Shown: positions 9,736 to 18,438, numbered from the stretch's first letter. The stretch is 38,155 nucleotides of DNA from Bacteroidota bacterium (GCA_030684645.1 JAUXUF010000319.1:1-38155); one strand, 5' to 3'. Numbers and translations are program-made. The notes: a model not told the origin generated them from the sequence alone.

Positions 9736-10110
9736 ATTTGTATTATTTTAATAGTTTATTGCCTTTGATTATTAGTACCTTAACTCTTATATTGATGTAT
9801 TTTTTGGCATAATATTGAAATACAAACACAACAATATCATTACGAATCTTTTCAAAATTCGTTTATGCATTGAAATTGTGGATTTCTCTTCACGGTTGGA
9901 TCTCTTTTGAGATGTAAGGCTCAATGCAACCATAAAAAATAATCTGCATTTGCAGAAAGGAGAAACTTGCTAAGCAAGCGAATTTGTATTTCATGTACGT
10001 TCTTTTTCCTTTTTGGTTCTGGCTTGTCCAGGTTAGGTGTACCTAAGTGACTATTAAGATATTCAAATACTTACTTAAGACAGCAAAATAACAAATAATG
10101 ATGTACGAAT
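9736..10110. other. Intergenic region upstream of the epimerase gene
   Basis: No confident gene lies here. A 27-codon minus-strand frame (9870 to 9787) begins MHKRILKRFVMILLCLYF, which looks like a signal peptide cut off shortly after. It may be a gene remnant. Small inverted repeats occur, for example TCTGCATTTGCAGA near 9940 and CTTGCTAAGCAAG near 9967. The epimerase promoter presumably lies here, but I cannot place it. Confidence 0.35.
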
Positions 10111-10362
10111 AGCTACTGATGTCAAACTAATGCCTATATTATATAACTGAAGAGTTATTGATTCCAGATGAAAGATTACTGAAGTCAAAAGAAGAGTTAC
10201 TGAAGTTAGCCGAAAGATTTTTTATTTCGATCGAAGAGTTACTGAAATTAACCGAAAGGCTACTTATTTCAACCAAAGAGCTACTGTAGTCAACCGAATA
10301 CCTACTGAAGTCGAATGAAGAAATAAAAAAGTCGATAAAAAAGCAACTGAAGGATCAGATGT
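10111..10362. repeat. Degenerate 21-bp tandem repeats (12 units)
   Basis: Units start at 10111, 10132, 10153, 10174, 10195, 10216, 10237, 10258, 10279, 10300, 10321 and 10342, exactly 21 bp apart. The approximate consensus is AG(T/C)TACTGAAGT(C/T)AACCGAA. Read on the plus strand they encode leucine heptads of the type EELLKLT/ERLLIST. A TAG interrupts the frame at the unit beginning 10279, and no start codon was found. The last unit supplies one arm of the terminator at 10337-10382. It may be a decayed coiled-coil gene segment or a noncoding repeat. Confidence 0.75.
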
Positions 10363-10382
10363 GATTTAAATACTTCAGTTGC
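10337..10382 (-). terminator. Rho-independent terminator of the hypothetical gene
   Basis: On the minus strand GCAACTGAAG (10382-10373) pairs perfectly with CTTCAGTTGC (10352-10343) across a 20-nt loop, followed by six T (plus-strand A6, 10337-10342). It begins 22 bp beyond the stop codon of the minus-strand gene ending at 10405. It would close the UpxY-to-hypothetical part of the locus or terminate that gene alone. Confidence 0.65.
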
Positions 10383-10404
10383 CTTATCAGAATGATTTTG
10401 TGCT

Positions 10405-11163
10405 TTATTTGGTATCTGAATCTTCGGCTTTATCACCTTTGTTGAGTTCTGCAGTGTTTCCATTTTCAGGGTTGGATGTTCTGCGTACCCGTTTTTTTAA
10501 TTCGTTTAAGGTATATTCCTTTAACTTTGCAGCATCAGTAGCTTTGTATAGTATTTTTCCTACCCTGAGTATTTCGGCGAATTGAGCGTACAACTCATTC
10601 AGCATGCCTAAGTTTTTTTGCACGATATTTTTACGGTTGCTGATAATTTTATACTGAATTTGTTTATCTGTAGCAACAGATGCGTAAGCTGTAAGAAATT
10701 TAACAGTGAGCTCTTCACTGAGACCTTGTTCGGTAAGTATCGTCTTGTATTTTTTTATGTTTGTATTTATCGTATGCAGATTTTTGATCACACTTTCGGC
10801 ATCTCTGGTGTTGATGCCTTTTCGCAATGCTTTTATTCCAAAATCGGCAGGTGAAATCTTTAACGATTCCTGTGCCATTTCAATATAACCTGTAAGATAG
10901 TTAGCAGGGCTAATCATGCTATCCATGGTTGAGTAGAGCCGATCGGTAATGATTTTCAGTTCAACGGTTTCCGACTTAGGTTCGATTAATTCGGTTACCG
11001 CAGTAATTTTAGTTACAAATCCATCAACATACTCTTGCTTAAACCTGGGCGAATAGGCCGTAAATTCGGACAGATCGCGTTTCAAACTAAATGCTGTGTA
11101 ATTACAAAGAATAGGTAATTCTTCATCTTTACAACTGTAATCGCGTGATTGGTTGTTTGTCAT
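10405..11163 (-). CDS. Hypothetical helical protein (Bacteroidota-type)
   Basis: This 252-residue soluble protein has no signal peptide or membrane segment and a high predicted helix content. Features include a start SRDYSCKDEELPILCNY, a central EPKSETVELKIITDRLYSTM, and a basic then charged tail (LNELKKRVRRTS followed by an E/D/K-rich end). I recall similar uncharacterised proteins in Bacteroidota but cannot name a function. It sits between the HAD fragment and the repeat/terminator region and has its own terminator. It does not look like a polysaccharide gene and is probably a passenger in the locus. Confidence 0.7.
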   Translation of the reverse strand: MTNNQSRDYSCKDEELPILCNYTAFSLKRDLSEFTAYSPRFKQEYVDGFVTKITAVTELIEPKSETVELKIITDRLYSTMDSMISPANYLTGYIEMAQESLKISPADFGIKALRKGINTRDAESVIKNLHTINTNIKKYKTILTEQGLSEELTVKFLTAYASVATDKQIQYKIISNRKNIVQKNLGMLNELYAQFAEILRVGKILYKATDAAKLKEYTLNELKKRVRRTSNPENGNTAELNKGDKAEDSDTK

Positions 11164-11213
11164 TGAATTAAAAATTTAGAGTTTAAAATGTATTTGATAA
11201 TTTCTATAATCTT

Positions 11214-11420
11214 CTACTTTATTTTCCACCAGGATTTATTTACTTGTACCGAAGATGTTTCTGTTTCGGGACAAATGATTTTAAAGATTTCGCCCCAGGG
11301 AGGAAGACCTCCCAGATTACGGTCGTCGATGTAGATATCGGTCAGTATTTTGCGGCTATCGTTTTCGTCCCAAACTTCTTCGGGAAAATTATTTATGTCT
11401 TTACATGGGTTATTCTCCAA
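11214..11420 (-). pseudogene. 3' half of a small HAD hydrolase gene (duplicate fragment)
   Basis: After about ten unrelated residues the frame reads FPEEVWDENDSRKILTDIYI, then NLGGLPPWGEIFKIICPE and VNKSWWK. This matches the last 58 or so residues of the HAD protein encoded at 12383-12799. The DNA copies (11221-11387 and 12389-12560) are clearly homologous but differ at roughly one base in five. The N-terminal half carrying the DFDGT nucleophile is missing, so the product cannot be an active phosphatase. Its start overlaps the end of the AbiEii-type gene, so that module lies exactly between the two HAD copies. Confidence 0.8.
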
Positions 11421-12030
11421 AAATATCGGTGGCTTTGTCTGTCAGGAATGATCTGATTTCTTCATCAGGAACTGCCAGAACCAGATATTCAACTGGCTCG
11501 GAATAGTCAATATCGTCAAAATAACTTAGTTGTGCTCTGAATAGTTTTTCTGAAAATAATTGTCCAAAAATATCAGTAGCCCGTTCGGAAATTTGTTTAA
11601 CAGAGAAATTTTCTTTCAAAATAAAGTAGATATCAACATAGTCTTTCCATTTAGACCTGCGACCCAGTGCATAAGCTTTCATTGCAGCCAGATCAATCAG
11701 TTTTGGTAGTCGTAGCTTATCTTCCAGCTTTTCGCTGGAATTTATTTTAAATGGGTATTGGTAGAATGTAAATTTCACTTCATTAATGGTTACATTTAGT
11801 TGTTCGGTAACCCTTCTGGTAACAAGATATGGAAAAGGGAAAAATGAAATGGTTTGAATAATACTTTTTGGTTTAAGTGGGCTGTATTTAAACAAATCAA
11901 AATCAATTGATCTTCGATGCCCTAAATATAAGGCAATAGCAGTTCCACCTACAAGATAAAATTCTTTTTTAAATTGCTTTACCAAAGGCAACAGTTCTAT
12001 CTGATTTGTATTAAATATTTGAGTGTTCAT
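11410..12030 (-). CDS. AbiEii/AbiGii-type nucleotidyltransferase (toxin-like)
   Basis: This 206-residue protein of the nucleotidyltransferase AbiEii/AbiGii toxin family has the polymerase-beta-like core LVGGTAIALYLGHRRSIDFD. The GG turn and the DFD metal-binding pair are both present, followed by LIDLAAMKAYALGRRSKWKD with the conserved K and D. AbiEii proteins transfer nucleotides to RNA targets and act in phage defence as type IV-like toxin systems. Its start overlaps the upstream small partner gene by 20 bp, indicating translational coupling. A second such module is at 31611-32494. Toxicity is inferred from family only. Confidence 0.85.
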   Translation of the reverse strand: MNTQIFNTNQIELLPLVKQFKKEFYLVGGTAIALYLGHRRSIDFDLFKYSPLKPKSIIQTISFFPFPYLVTRRVTEQLNVTINEVKFTFYQYPFKINSSEKLEDKLRLPKLIDLAAMKAYALGRRSKWKDYVDIYFILKENFSVKQISERATDIFGQLFSEKLFRAQLSYFDDIDYSEPVEYLVLAVPDEEIRSFLTDKATDIFGE

Positions 12031-12292
12031 ATTTCTTTATCAGGATTGAGAGAAAATGATAGATTTCAGGATAATAGTTCAACTTTTTGCGGCCATTCAG
12101 GCTTTGAAATATCTCTGCTAAGCGATTTATCCCAATAATATGTATCAGTTCTCTGACATCCTCTAATTCGCCATAATTCAGAATGGTTTCGACCAGAAAT
12201 TCGTGGCTGATCGCTTCTTTTTTATCTTCTGGTGTGTACCAGAAGAGGTTACTGTGTTGATTGATGAACGCTTTTACCTCTGGTGAATTCAT
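12011..12292 (-). CDS. Small partner of the AbiEii-type protein (DUF6922-like)
   Basis: This 93-residue cytoplasmic protein lies directly upstream of, and overlaps, the nucleotidyltransferase gene, the position of an antitoxin in two-gene modules. The core ETILNYGELEDVRELIHIIG matches the pattern of the small protein at 32192-32494 (ERVFERGDVEDIRQCRRYYG), namely V/T-x5-G-[DE]-x-EDxR-x5-[YI]G. No helix-turn-helix is obvious. I recall similar proteins as DUF6922. An antitoxin or targeting role is inferred from gene order. Confidence 0.7.
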   Translation of the reverse strand: MNSPEVKAFINQHSNLFWYTPEDKKEAISHEFLVETILNYGELEDVRELIHIIGINRLAEIFQSLNGRKKLNYYPEIYHFLSILIKKYEHSNI

Positions 12293-12382
12293 TTTTTTTT
12301 GTCAATTTATTTAACCAAAGATAGCCAATTTGTGTGAATTGGTGATGGTTGTATAAGTGAAAATCAGATATCTATTCTCTTT

Positions 12383-12799
12383 CTATTTTCTTTTCCACCA
12401 GGATTTGTTTACTTCTATAGAAGTGATTTCCTCTTCCGGACAAATGACTTTAAAGATTTCGCCCCAGGGTGGAATTCCTCCAAGGTTATGGTCGTCGATG
12501 TAAATATCGGCCAGTATTTTGCGGCTATCGTTTTCGTCCCAAACTTCTTCAGGATAGTTTTTGTTGACGGCATAAAATTCGATGCCATGCGAACTGCAGA
12601 ACTTAACGGCTTCATCAAGTTTCTGACCTGCCCGATGGCTCCAGAGGATTAACCGGTGACCTTTTATTTGAAGCGCCTCCATCGTTTCGAATGCAAAAGG
12701 ACGGATGCGACCAATGAATGGATACCGGTGTTCGACGATGGTACCATCGAAATCGATGGCGATAACCAATGATTGTTTGAAGGGTGGTCTTAATTCCAT
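12383..12799 (-). CDS. Small HAD-family hydrolase
   Basis: This 138-residue protein is a HAD phosphatase with motif I VIAIDFDGTIVEHRYPFIG near residue 12, motif II in HRLILWSHRAGQ and a late motif IV-like IYIDDHNLGG. The length fits the small cap-less Bacteroidota proteins of this type. The substrate is unknown. It lies in the minus-strand locus between the Wzc-like gene and the toxin-like module. A degraded second copy of its 3' half is found at 11214-11420, so the pair of copies brackets the AbiEii-type module. Confidence 0.85.
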   Translation of the reverse strand: MELRPPFKQSLVIAIDFDGTIVEHRYPFIGRIRPFAFETMEALQIKGHRLILWSHRAGQKLDEAVKFCSSHGIEFYAVNKNYPEEVWDENDSRKILADIYIDDHNLGGIPPWGEIFKVICPEEEITSIEVNKSWWKRK

Positions 12800-12878
12800 G
12801 TAAAAAAAGGCTCAATGATGTTTGATGTGGATCTCGATTAAAAATGAAGTCAAATAATAGGATTTATTGTTAAGCCTG

Positions 12879-13428
12879 ACTCACCCCCTTCACACCTTTG
12901 GTGTTCAGCCCCTCTGCTCATAGCTACTCTTTATACATATCTTTTTGATATATCCTGTATCCAAATAACATTGATATCCTTTTCTTTAAACCTTATTTTA
13001 AATGGCTACCTCAGTAGAAAATCCACGCTCACAGCCCACAACCTTATTACCTGCCTGCCGGTAGGCTGGCCTTATTTGGAGTTGATAGTCTTCTGATAGA
13101 ACTTGATAAATGTCTCATATTCTTCCATGTAACTATAGGTTATCGTATTCAACTTTCATAAATAAGGTAATAAGGTTTGGTTATATTTGTTATTTCCTTT
13201 CTACTGAGGTTTTTTCTTTAAAATAAGTTTTTTTAAGACATCGGATTAGGGTTGATCCAATTTGATGTTTATCTCCTTTGTTTATACCATGTTTAATAAA
13301 ACACGTTTTATACCAGGGATGAGAGCAAATTATGACTTGTGTATAAAGAGTAGCTACTCGTAGAGAGGGGTGAAGACCGAGCCTTCGACGTGAGCTCAGT
13401 CGAACATTTATCGGGCTTCGGGGTGAGT
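12879..13428. repeat. 550-bp noncoding element bounded by ACTCACCCC inverted repeats
   Basis: The ends are ACTCACCCC at 12879-12887 and its exact complement GGGGTGAGT at 13420-13428, the same 9-bp termini that bound the 69-bp element at 16105-16173. Nested inverted repeats lie inside: 16 bp perfect (12921-12936 with 13341-13356), 12 bp (13009-13020 with 13198-13209) and 12 bp (13041-13052 with 13165-13176). No gene is visible. It fills the gap between the HAD and Wzc-like genes and may be a MITE-like or composite palindromic element. Confidence 0.6.
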
Positions 13429-13486
13429 AAGAATTTATTCACGTTTTCTCACCTTCTCCTCTTTTCCCTTTCGCCACTTCACCCCC

Positions 13487-15925
13487 TCATACTATCATCT
13501 TGGCCTTCTCATCTTCTAACTTATGCATTGGTTTTTTTTTATGGCGGGTTTTTATTCCCTGATCTTCTGCAGAGTAATAGGTATGTTGGTACGATTCGTA
13601 TTGGTAATACTTGTAATAGGAGTGTCCAAATGAATTGGTCTTGATATCGTTTACCAGGATAGCGACATTGCTGATAGTTTTCTGTTCAACATACTGATTG
13701 ATTATTTCGAGCTGATTCTTGTGCGAAATGCCGTATCGCAGGATAAAGATGTTTAGATCCGTCAAATGACTGACGATGTGGGCATCTGTAACCAAAGCAG
13801 TTGGAGCATTATCAATAATAATGTAATCGAACCGGGAACGAACTACATCAAGCAGGATTTTCATTTCGGGTTTACCCAGAATTTCAGACGGATTTGGAGG
13901 AATCGGACCTGAAGGCAAAAACGAAAGGTTTTCAACAAGTGTAGGGACGATAATCTGATCAATTGAATCGATCCCAATGAGGTAGGTACTTAGCCCGTTT
14001 TCGTTAGGGGTTTTGAAAATTTTATGTAACCTTGGTTTTCGCATATCGGCGCCTATGAGCAGGACCCTTTTGTTATTCATAGCCAGAATAGTAGAAAGGT
14101 TGATCGAAGAGAAAGATTTTCCTTCACCGGGGTTAGTCGAGTGTATGGATATCACTTTTCCCAGTGGTCCGGTAAGCATAAACTGCAGGTTGGTGCGTAA
14201 TACCCTGAAAGATTCGGCAATATTCGATTTAGGGTTTTCGTGCACGGCTAAATCGGAATTGGTCAGGCTATGCATGATATTCCCCAGTAAAGGACTATTC
14301 GTATTATTCTCAACGTCTTTCTGTGTGAATATACGGTCGTCTAAGTAGTTAATGATCAGGATATATCCTAAAGGTAGTCCAATTCCTAGCAGAAATCCTA
14401 TGATGAGGATTTTTATAGGATCAAGTCCTATGATTTTTGCCGTTTGGGGTCTGGCCACATCGATTATCTGAACATCGGGAAGGCTGGAAGCCAGAGTAAT
14501 GTTTGTTTCAGCACGTTTCTGAAGCAGAAAAGTATAAATTTCATTGGTGAGGTTGAACTGCCGCTGAATGTTGACCATTTGCTGCTCCTTTTGCGGCAGT
14601 TTATTCAGCTGAACACTGATTCGGGTCTGTCTGTCTTTCTGGCTATTGATGTTTGTGGTGGCATTATCGATCAGGTTGCGGAGGTTCTCGTTCAATTGGT
14701 TGCGTGTTTGGTTCAATTCTTTATCGATCATTATCAGGGTGGGGTTATTTTCTTTGGCGCTGAACGAAATAACCTGACGGCGGTTATATAATTCGCCCAA
14801 TTTAAGTACCAGTGCATTGAGTGAAACATCCTGAATGCCAACTACTGAAGGCGAAACCAGTTGTTTGAGGTCGCTGATATTATTCAGGTATTTGAGAAGA
14901 TTTTGAAAATAGTCGAGCTGCATTTGACTTTTTGCTCTTTCCGTTTCAATTTCTTTCAGATTATTCATCACCAGGGTTCCTTCAGTCCCCAGATCGATGA
15001 TGTTATTTTTGGAGCGGAACTCGGTGAACTTTGTGCCGGCGGTATTCAGTGAATCGGAAATGCCGGTAAGCTGGGTGTTAATAAAATTGAGTGACCGGCG
15101 CTGTGCTTCGTTTTGAAAGTCCATTTTACCTTCGGTATAAACCTTGATCAGTTCATTCAGAAATTCAACCTCTTTGTAAGGTTCTTCGCCTATGATAGAG
15201 CATTGAATAATATCGGTTCTTTTATCCTTTAATTTTGCATTGAGTTTACTCTGGTAGGTCTGGGTGGCATCATCCAGATCGTTAAACACAAAATAATATT
15301 GACCGCCTGGAGTTTCAAAGTTGTTTACCTTTTTAAGTAAAGTAAAGTTAAACTGTTTGTTCACAAAGGGACGGCCGTATTCTCCGGACCCCTCCAGTTT
15401 TATATCAATAATTGCATTGTTTTGAATTGATTGACCATTAACTGATACGGTGAAATGATCGCCGTAAGTGGGAGTGATGTATATAGCAATACCTTTGGGG
15501 TTAATAAAATTTGGGGCTTCCTGCACATCAAAAGGTTCCTTTTTGTAAATCCCTTTCCAGATAAACAGGTCTTTCGTGTACCAGCTAGTACGCCAGTTCA
15601 GGTTTAAAAGGGTCTGGCTTATGGTATAATAAGAATTAATAATTTCAATCTGGTTGTAGATATTGTTTTTAGGCATTTCAATGGCGCCCTGAAATAAATC
15701 TTTCATGTTTAGCCCATTTGATTTTTCAGGAACCAATATAGAAGTACTTACTATATACATAGGGTTAGTGAGTTTAATGTAACTGTATGCCCCGATTACG
15801 CCTAACGCACCAAAAAGTGCAACCCATCTCCATTGTCGGCGCATAAGAAAAATGGTTCTCTTAAAGTCGATTTTTTCTTCTTCCTGTTTGTTGAAAAGAT
15901 CAATGTGGTCTGTATTTGTTATCAT
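13487..15925 (-). CDS. Polysaccharide co-polymerase/BY-kinase (Wzc-like tyrosine autokinase)
   Basis: This 812-residue inner-membrane protein controls chain length and export. It has a Wzz domain with a first membrane helix near residues 35-55 (WVALFGALGVIGAYSYI), a long periplasmic coiled-coil region and a second helix near 510-530 (ILIIGFLLGIGLPLGYI). The C-terminal BY-kinase follows, with Walker A NPGEGKSFSS near 598, Walker A-prime RVLLIGADMRKPRL, and FDYIIIDNAP. A tyrosine cluster (HSYYKYYQYESYQHTYY, about 768-784) is the expected autophosphorylation tail. It works with the export lipoprotein encoded just upstream (303 bp apart, with an ACTCACCCC element between). The domain set and length are normal for Bacteroidota. 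Confidence 0.93.
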   Translation of the reverse strand: MITNTDHIDLFNKQEEEKIDFKRTIFLMRRQWRWVALFGALGVIGAYSYIKLTNPMYIVSTSILVPEKSNGLNMKDLFQGAIEMPKNNIYNQIEIINSYYTISQTLLNLNWRTSWYTKDLFIWKGIYKKEPFDVQEAPNFINPKGIAIYITPTYGDHFTVSVNGQSIQNNAIIDIKLEGSGEYGRPFVNKQFNFTLLKKVNNFETPGGQYYFVFNDLDDATQTYQSKLNAKLKDKRTDIIQCSIIGEEPYKEVEFLNELIKVYTEGKMDFQNEAQRRSLNFINTQLTGISDSLNTAGTKFTEFRSKNNIIDLGTEGTLVMNNLKEIETERAKSQMQLDYFQNLLKYLNNISDLKQLVSPSVVGIQDVSLNALVLKLGELYNRRQVISFSAKENNPTLIMIDKELNQTRNQLNENLRNLIDNATTNINSQKDRQTRISVQLNKLPQKEQQMVNIQRQFNLTNEIYTFLLQKRAETNITLASSLPDVQIIDVARPQTAKIIGLDPIKILIIGFLLGIGLPLGYILIINYLDDRIFTQKDVENNTNSPLLGNIMHSLTNSDLAVHENPKSNIAESFRVLRTNLQFMLTGPLGKVISIHSTNPGEGKSFSSINLSTILAMNNKRVLLIGADMRKPRLHKIFKTPNENGLSTYLIGIDSIDQIIVPTLVENLSFLPSGPIPPNPSEILGKPEMKILLDVVRSRFDYIIIDNAPTALVTDAHIVSHLTDLNIFILRYGISHKNQLEIINQYVEQKTISNVAILVNDIKTNSFGHSYYKYYQYESYQHTYYSAEDQGIKTRHKKKPMHKLEDEKAKMIV

Positions 15926-16104
15926 TGTGCTGAATTTAATATAACGAATGAATGACTGAACGATTGAAAATTATTTCTACTACGGTTACCTTGGCAAATA
16001 AGGTTTTAAAACAATATGAGTATCCGATTATTTACCTATAACCTGAGAATTAGAAACTAAAACCAATTCGGGAATGGGTAATATTCGTTCGGAAGATATA
16101 CTTA

Positions 16105-16173
16105 ACTCACCCCATCGCCCTAATTTCGGGCGATCTCCCCTCTCTTCGCGAAGAGAGGGGCCAGGGGGTGAGT
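16105..16173. repeat. 69-bp three-way-junction palindromic element
   Basis: The outer stem is ACTCACCCC (16105-16113) with GGGGTGAGT (16165-16173). Inside are two adjoining hairpins: ATCGCCC/GGGCGAT (16114-16120 and 16128-16134), and CCCCTCTCTT/AAGAGAGGGG with a CGCG loop (16137-16146 and 16151-16160). The whole can fold as a three-way junction in either strand. It sits between the export gene and the Wzc-like gene, where it could act on the mRNA or simply be an intergenic mobile palindrome. Confidence 0.8.
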
Positions 16174-16228
16174 AGGTTTTGACTCAATTTTTTAATTTAG
16201 GTACTAAAACGGATACTCATTAAAACAA

Positions 16229-17008
16229 TTATTTTAATACAAATCCCAGAACGGCAAGGAGCATTGACAACGAAGAAAGAAAGAGTGAATATGCCTGACT
16301 GTTTAACTGGAAGTTTTTGTATTTATCAGGTTGTACAATAACATAGTCGTTTGGTTGAAGGTAAAATGCTTCGGATAAATAAATGCTTTTGTAGCTTAGG
16401 TCAAGAATGTATGTTTTATTTCCTTCAGGAAAGGGTCTTACCACCATAATTTCTTTAATGGATGCAAAATCGGTATTCCCGTTTGCTAAAGCTAATGCTT
16501 CGATTACTGTTATAGAATTGTTGTAGTTGTAATAAGTGCCCGGATTCCGGACTTCACCTGTTACAGTAACTTTAAAATTCAGGAGTTTAACTTTTACGAT
16601 GGCATCTTTAAGGAATTCGTCTGTCTTTTTTTGAACAACAGATTCAACTTGTGAAAGTGATACATCTGAAATTTTGATCTTTCCTAACATGGGAAGTTTA
16701 ATGTTTCCCTCTGTGTCAACCTCAAATCCATAGAGGTAGGCTCCACTTGGGGTAGCATACTTTTGGTAACCCATTCCAGAGTTTACTTCCATGTTTGATT
16801 CCGGATTGAATAGCAGGTTTACTTCCGGACTAATGGATTTGATGCTAATGTACAAGATATCGCCAGTTTTGAGGATATACTCGGCAGGCAATCCATGAAT
16901 TATTTCATTATTCGCAGCATCCTTTAAATAAATCAAATCCTTGCTGCTACGGCATGAGAATAGGACTGCAAAGGATAAAATTAAGAAAAGTGTTAAATGG
17001 TTTTTCAT
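16229..17008 (-). CDS. Outer-membrane polysaccharide export lipoprotein (Wza-type)
   Basis: This 259-residue lipoprotein has a signal peptide ending at the lipobox VLFSC near residue 19. A Poly_export domain follows (YILKTGDILYISIKSI onward, with GNIKLPMLGKIKISD). An SLBB domain contains FKVTVTGEVRNPGTYYNYNN and ALALANGNTDF. A C-terminal hydrophobic segment (LFLSSLSMLLAVLGFVLK) would span the outer membrane. It forms the export channel and pairs with the Wzc-like kinase encoded next. It lies 29 bp after the sugar transferase gene. Confidence 0.92.
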   Translation of the reverse strand: MKNHLTLFLILSFAVLFSCRSSKDLIYLKDAANNEIIHGLPAEYILKTGDILYISIKSISPEVNLLFNPESNMEVNSGMGYQKYATPSGAYLYGFEVDTEGNIKLPMLGKIKISDVSLSQVESVVQKKTDEFLKDAIVKVKLLNFKVTVTGEVRNPGTYYNYNNSITVIEALALANGNTDFASIKEIMVVRPFPEGNKTYILDLSYKSIYLSEAFYLQPNDYVIVQPDKYKNFQLNSQAYSLFLSSLSMLLAVLGFVLK

Positions 17009-17037
17009 CTGTTTAAAGGTTATTGTTTTAATGTTAG

Positions 17038-18438
17038 TTATTGACCATCGCCGGCAAGTACAACCCTAATCGTTTTTAAAAGGATAATAAAATCAAGCTT
17101 TAATGACCAGGTATCGATATACTGCATGTCAAGTTTCATCCATTGATCAAAAGGGATACTATTTCTGCCGGAAACCTGCCAGATACAGGTAATCCCGGGT
17201 TTCATGCTTAATCTGCGGGTTTGCCAACGCTTGTATTGCCTGACTTCTGAAGGAATGGGAGGGCGCGGGCCTACAATTGACATGTTTCCTTTAAGTACAT
17301 TTATAAATTGAGGTAATTCATCCAATGAAGTTTTTCGTAAGAACCGTCCAATCTTAGTAACTCTTGGATCATTTTTTATCTTAAAAACCGGACCTTCCTG
17401 CTCGTTTTTATTCATCAATGATTGCTGCATTCTTTCGGCATTTACAACCATGGTCCTGAATTTTAAACACACAAAACGCCTTCCATGTAATCCCATCCTT
17501 TTTTGCAGGAAAAAAACCGGTCCTCCATCTAGTTTAATCAGAAATGCAATGAGAAACATGAATGGGGATAAAATAATTAGAACCATTATTGAAATTATAA
17601 AATCAAGATATGTTTTAACTTTTAGAGCCAGGTAGTTATCCGGTGTATTCCTGAAAGTAAGAAATGGCATTTGGTTTAAGAATGAGAGAGTTGATTGCAT
17701 CTTAACGCAATTTAACAATTGAGATTGCATTCGAAAAACTACTCCTACTTCAGCGCAAGTGTAAATAAACTTCTGAATTTCATTTTGATCGAAAAAACTT
17801 TTACAATAGATTACTTCGTCAATTGCCTTATTATCAATCAATGAAGTAAGATCATGTTCATATGGCAACACTGCATAAAGCTTATCGTATTTAGATTTAA
17901 TATTGTTATCATCTGACATGATAGCCCAAATTCGATAGCCCCAATCCTTGGTTTCAATCAAACGGTCAATAAAATAATCTGAATCTTCATCTGCAATAAT
18001 TAATATTAACCGGCTATTCATTCCTCTTCTACGAACGAATTTCATTGTTGCAGATAAAATGAACTTATAGGAATATAATACGATTAAGTTTGTTAATGCA
18101 AATACTGCTAAAACTAGCCTTGAGACTGAATCAAGATCTAAAATTACAATTGAGGTGTAAAGCAAAACATTTCCGACAATTATTGCAGTTAAGTATTCGA
18201 CAAATAAAATTGAATACATCTTTAATCGACCAATGCGTCCTAAATTAGACTGATCAAGAATCAATAACCAAAGCGGAACTATTATAAATGAAATGATTTC
18301 ATATTGGCTGGAATCTCCCTGCATTGGCTTGAAAAACTCATGTGTTATCCATTTTGCACCATAAAAGCATATAATGGTTAGAACTACCTGGAAAACGATA
18401 CTTAATTTTTCAAGAATTGGTTCTCTTTCCTTAAGCAT
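17038..18438 (-). CDS. Undecaprenyl-phosphate sugar phosphotransferase (WcaJ/PglC superfamily)
   Basis: This 466-residue polyprenyl glycosylphosphotransferase loads the first sugar-phosphate onto undecaprenyl phosphate. The N-terminal half has about four membrane helices and a soluble CoA-binding-like domain. A further helix (YLDFIISIMVLIILSPFM) precedes the catalytic bac_transf domain: GGPVFFLQKRMGLHGRRF, FKFRTM-type CLKFRTMV, RFLRKTSLDELPQFINVL, NMSIVGPRPP and KPGITCIWQVSGRN. The DE pair in SLDELPQ is the expected catalytic Asp-Glu. It is the first biosynthetic gene after the UpxY-like regulator and defines the start of repeat-unit assembly. The sugar (Glc, Gal or HexNAc) cannot be told. 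Confidence 0.92.
   Translation of the reverse strand: MLKEREPILEKLSIVFQVVLTIICFYGAKWITHEFFKPMQGDSSQYEIISFIIVPLWLLILDQSNLGRIGRLKMYSILFVEYLTAIIVGNVLLYTSIVILDLDSVSRLVLAVFALTNLIVLYSYKFILSATMKFVRRRGMNSRLILIIADEDSDYFIDRLIETKDWGYRIWAIMSDDNNIKSKYDKLYAVLPYEHDLTSLIDNKAIDEVIYCKSFFDQNEIQKFIYTCAEVGVVFRMQSQLLNCVKMQSTLSFLNQMPFLTFRNTPDNYLALKVKTYLDFIISIMVLIILSPFMFLIAFLIKLDGGPVFFLQKRMGLHGRRFVCLKFRTMVVNAERMQQSLMNKNEQEGPVFKIKNDPRVTKIGRFLRKTSLDELPQFINVLKGNMSIVGPRPPIPSEVRQYKRWQTRRLSMKPGITCIWQVSGRNSIPFDQWMKLDMQYIDTWSLKLDFIILLKTIRVVLAGDGQ

Noticed and set aside
10111-10362. CRISPR array
   Set aside because: The units are contiguous and degenerate with no unique spacers, and no cas gene is present.
13390-13644. 84-codon plus-strand frame overlapping the Wzc-like 3' end
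   Set aside because: It is antisense to a well-supported gene and has low-complexity composition.
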